Shown: in pieces, positions 5,099 through 6,418 of the stretch
Layout of the letters: every line of letters begins with the position of its first letter
Position numbering within the stretch: the stretch's first letter is position 1
Assembly (NCBI GenBank): GCA_030615715.1
Contig: JAUWYS010000019.1
Span: 1 to 6,418, forward strand
Direction of reading: 5' to 3'
Length of the DNA: 6,418 nt
DNA from: a bacterium
GTDB lineage: Bacteria > Patescibacteriota > Minisyncoccia > Minisyncoccales > CG1-02-41-26
Program-made: the position numbers and the translations under genes
The notes under the pieces: generated by a model
The model's database searches: none
What the model saw: the letters and a program-made list of their open reading frames with translations, nothing else
Told to the model about the DNA's origin: nothing

Positions 5099-6319
5099 AT
5101 GGCAAAAATAAAAAAAATTAAAGCCAGGGAAATCTTGGACTCAAGAGGAGAGCCCACGGTTGAAGCAGAGGTGGAAACTGAACAGGGATTTTTTAGGGCT
5201 TCCGTCCCTTCGGGAGTTTCCCGGGGAAAATATGAGGCGGTAGAGTTGAGAGATGGAGGCAAAAGATTTTTGGGTAAGGGGGTTTTGAAAGCAGTGGCCA
5301 ATATTGAAAAGATTTTAGCCTCTAAGCTTAAAGGAGAGGATGTTTCTCAGCAGGAAAAAATTGACCAGATTTTAATTGAGCTTGATGGCACAAAAAACAA
5401 GTCAAAGCTGGGAGCCAATGCCATCTTGGGAGTATCAATGGCTGTTTGCCGTGCTGGAAGTGCAGCTAAAAAATTACCTTTATGGAAATGGATTTCAAAA
5501 ATTGCTGGAACAAAACCAATTCTTCCTACCCCATGCATTTTATATTTAGAAGGTGGACTCCACGGTAGAGGAGGTTTAGATATCCAAGAATTTATGGGCT
5601 TTATTAAAGCAAAGTCTTTTAAAGATAAATTCAGGGTTGGAACTAAAATTTATCATATTTTAAGAAAGATTTTAACTAAAAAATATGGAAAGAAAGCAGT
5701 AAAGCTAGGGATGGAAGGAGCTTTTACCCCTCCCATCAAAAAAACCGAAGAAGCTCTGGATTTATTAATGAAAGTGGGGCAAAAAAAGAAAATAAAAATT
5801 ATTCTGGATGTCGCCGCCGCCTCTTTTTTTAAAAAAGGAAAATATTATTTTGAAAAAAGAAGATTAAATAGGGGAGAGCTTTTAGATTTTTATTTAAAAC
5901 TTTGCCAAAAATATCCAATAGAAGCTTTAGAAGACCCCTTTTCAGAAGAAGATTGGTTGGGTTTTCAGAAAATTACCAAAAAACTTGGCAAAAAGGTTAC
6001 CATTATTGGGGATGACCTTTTGGCTACCAATCTTAAGAGAATTAAGAAAGCAACAAAAAAGAAAGCTTGTAATGGTTTGATTTTAAAGCCCAATCAAATT
6101 GGCACTGTAACTGAGACAATTGAAGCGGCTAAATTAGCTAGCAAAAACAAATGGAAAGTTTTTGTTAAACATCGTTCGGGCGAAACAAGAGATGATTTTA
6201 TTGCTGACTTAGCCGTCGGTTTGGGAGCTGGCTGGACAATGGCTGGCGCCCCAAACCGAGGCGAAAGAATAGCAAAATATAATAGACTATTGAAAATTGA
6301 GCAGGAAATTGTAAAATAA
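5099..6319 (+). CDS. eno: Enolase (phosphopyruvate hydratase), divergent
   Basis: The 406-residue protein (usual enolases are about 415-435) interconverts 2-phosphoglycerate and phosphoenolpyruvate in glycolysis. ATG 5099 gives the family N-terminus (MAKIKKIKAREILDSRGEPT); an in-frame ATG at 5015 would overlap the upstream gene and add unrelated residues. Retained residues, with yeast numbers: Ser41 (S39), His155 (H159), Gln163-Glu164 (Q167-E168), Glu206 (E211, general base), metal ligands Asp237 (D246), Glu278 (E295) and Asp305 (D320), Lys330 (K345) and His358-Arg359-Ser360 (H373-S375). Altered: SGVSRG for SGASTG, LYLEGG for the usual N-x-x-NGG, and GAGWTMAGAP for GxGQIKTGAP, placing Met381 at yeast K396, a substrate-binding residue. 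Lys is 64 of 406 residues, and the gene becomes very AT-rich after about 5350. It is a genuine member by fold; full activity is uncertain. Confidence 0.88.
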   Translation: MAKIKKIKAREILDSRGEPTVEAEVETEQGFFRASVPSGVSRGKYEAVELRDGGKRFLGKGVLKAVANIEKILASKLKGEDVSQQEKIDQILIELDGTKNKSKLGANAILGVSMAVCRAGSAAKKLPLWKWISKIAGTKPILPTPCILYLEGGLHGRGGLDIQEFMGFIKAKSFKDKFRVGTKIYHILRKILTKKYGKKAVKLGMEGAFTPPIKKTEEALDLLMKVGQKKKIKIILDVAAASFFKKGKYYFEKRRLNRGELLDFYLKLCQKYPIEALEDPFSEEDWLGFQKITKKLGKKVTIIGDDLLATNLKRIKKATKKKACNGLILKPNQIGTVTETIEAAKLASKNKWKVFVKHRSGETRDDFIADLAVGLGAGWTMAGAPNRGERIAKYNRLLKIEQEIVK

Positions 6320-6326
6320 TAACTAT

Positions 6327-6418
6327 ATGGGAGGAAATAATAAGAGGAGGATAACCTTTATTTCAACTTATTCTCCGATAATGTGCGGCATAGCCAGTTA
6401 TTTGAAGAACATTATTGA
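6327..6418 (+). CDS. Probable GT4-type glycosyltransferase, N-terminal fragment (runs off the window)
   Basis: An open frame starts at ATG 6327, 7 nt after the enolase stop, and remains open to the window end (30 codons plus two bases). After a short polar lead (MGGNNKRR) it reads ITFISTYSPIMCGIASYLKNII. This resembles the first strand and helix of many GT4 (GT-B fold) glycosyltransferases, which often begin with a hydrophobic strand, then S-T-Y-P-P, then C-G-I-A-x-(Y/F). Those enzymes move a sugar from a nucleotide-sugar donor to a lipid or glycan acceptor, consistent with galU and the ligase-like gene in the same cluster. Purine-rich GGGAGG and AAGAGGAGG lie just after this ATG. They could serve as a ribosome site for a later start, but no ATG, GTG or TTG follows at suitable spacing. 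Only the N-terminus is visible, so acceptor and sugar cannot be told. Confidence 0.6.
   Translation, partial: MGGNNKRRITFISTYSPIMCGIASYLKNII

Noticed and set aside
1..6418. tRNA, rRNA, CRISPR array, transposase or attachment site
   Set aside because: Nearly all bases are in good protein-coding genes and no clover-leaf, spaced direct repeat or transposase motif was seen in the short gaps.

Overview
The window is a compact, single-strand (+) gene cluster from a bacterium, most likely a member of the Candidate Phyla Radiation (Patescibacteria). That placement is inferred from divergent but complete core genes, gene gaps of 2-23 nt with one exception, no convincing Shine-Dalgarno sites, very Lys-rich proteins, and a membrane/TPR protein of a kind often seen in that group. 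No 16S or ribosomal marker is present, so the phylum cannot be fixed. The standard bacterial code fits: TGA ends one gene exactly after its conserved C-terminal peptide.

Layout, left to right: (1) the 3' end of a polytopic membrane protein with five C-terminal TPR repeats, probably an O-antigen-ligase/Wzy-like protein (to 1016); (2) a divergent FtsZ with a degenerate GTP signature loop but an intact T7 loop and C-terminal peptide (1024-2298); (3) a GalU-type UTP-glucose-1-phosphate uridylyltransferase (2322-3209); (4) an 83-nt gap filled by a long imperfect hairpin with a C-rich loop; (5) an NnrD-type NAD(P)HX dehydratase (3293-4156); (6) a thioredoxin-reductase-fold flavoprotein whose pyridine-nucleotide half resembles AhpF (4164-5096); (7) a Lys-rich, divergent enolase (5099-6319); (8) the first 30 codons of a probable GT4 glycosyltransferase (6327 to the window end).

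The genes are probably co-transcribed and mix cell-envelope work (ligase-like TPR protein, GalU, glycosyltransferase), division (FtsZ), cofactor repair (NnrD), redox balance (flavoprotein) and glycolysis (enolase). No RNA gene, CRISPR array, insertion sequence or intrinsic terminator was seen, and no gene-free stretch exceeds 83 nt.

The most unusual signal is a heptad repeat, (A/G)GTAAAT, at three gene junctions. An identical 17-nt core, TAAATAGTAAATGGTAA, sits from -10 to +7 of the start codons of ftsZ, galU and the flavoprotein gene. In two of the three it also supplies the stop codon of the preceding gene. The plain repeat places stops in all three frames, and one A-to-G change makes the ATG, so it looks like a dispersed stop-and-restart element. 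Other points of note are palindromes embedded in the FtsZ linker and an enolase with Met where the family's substrate-binding Lys (yeast K396) belongs.
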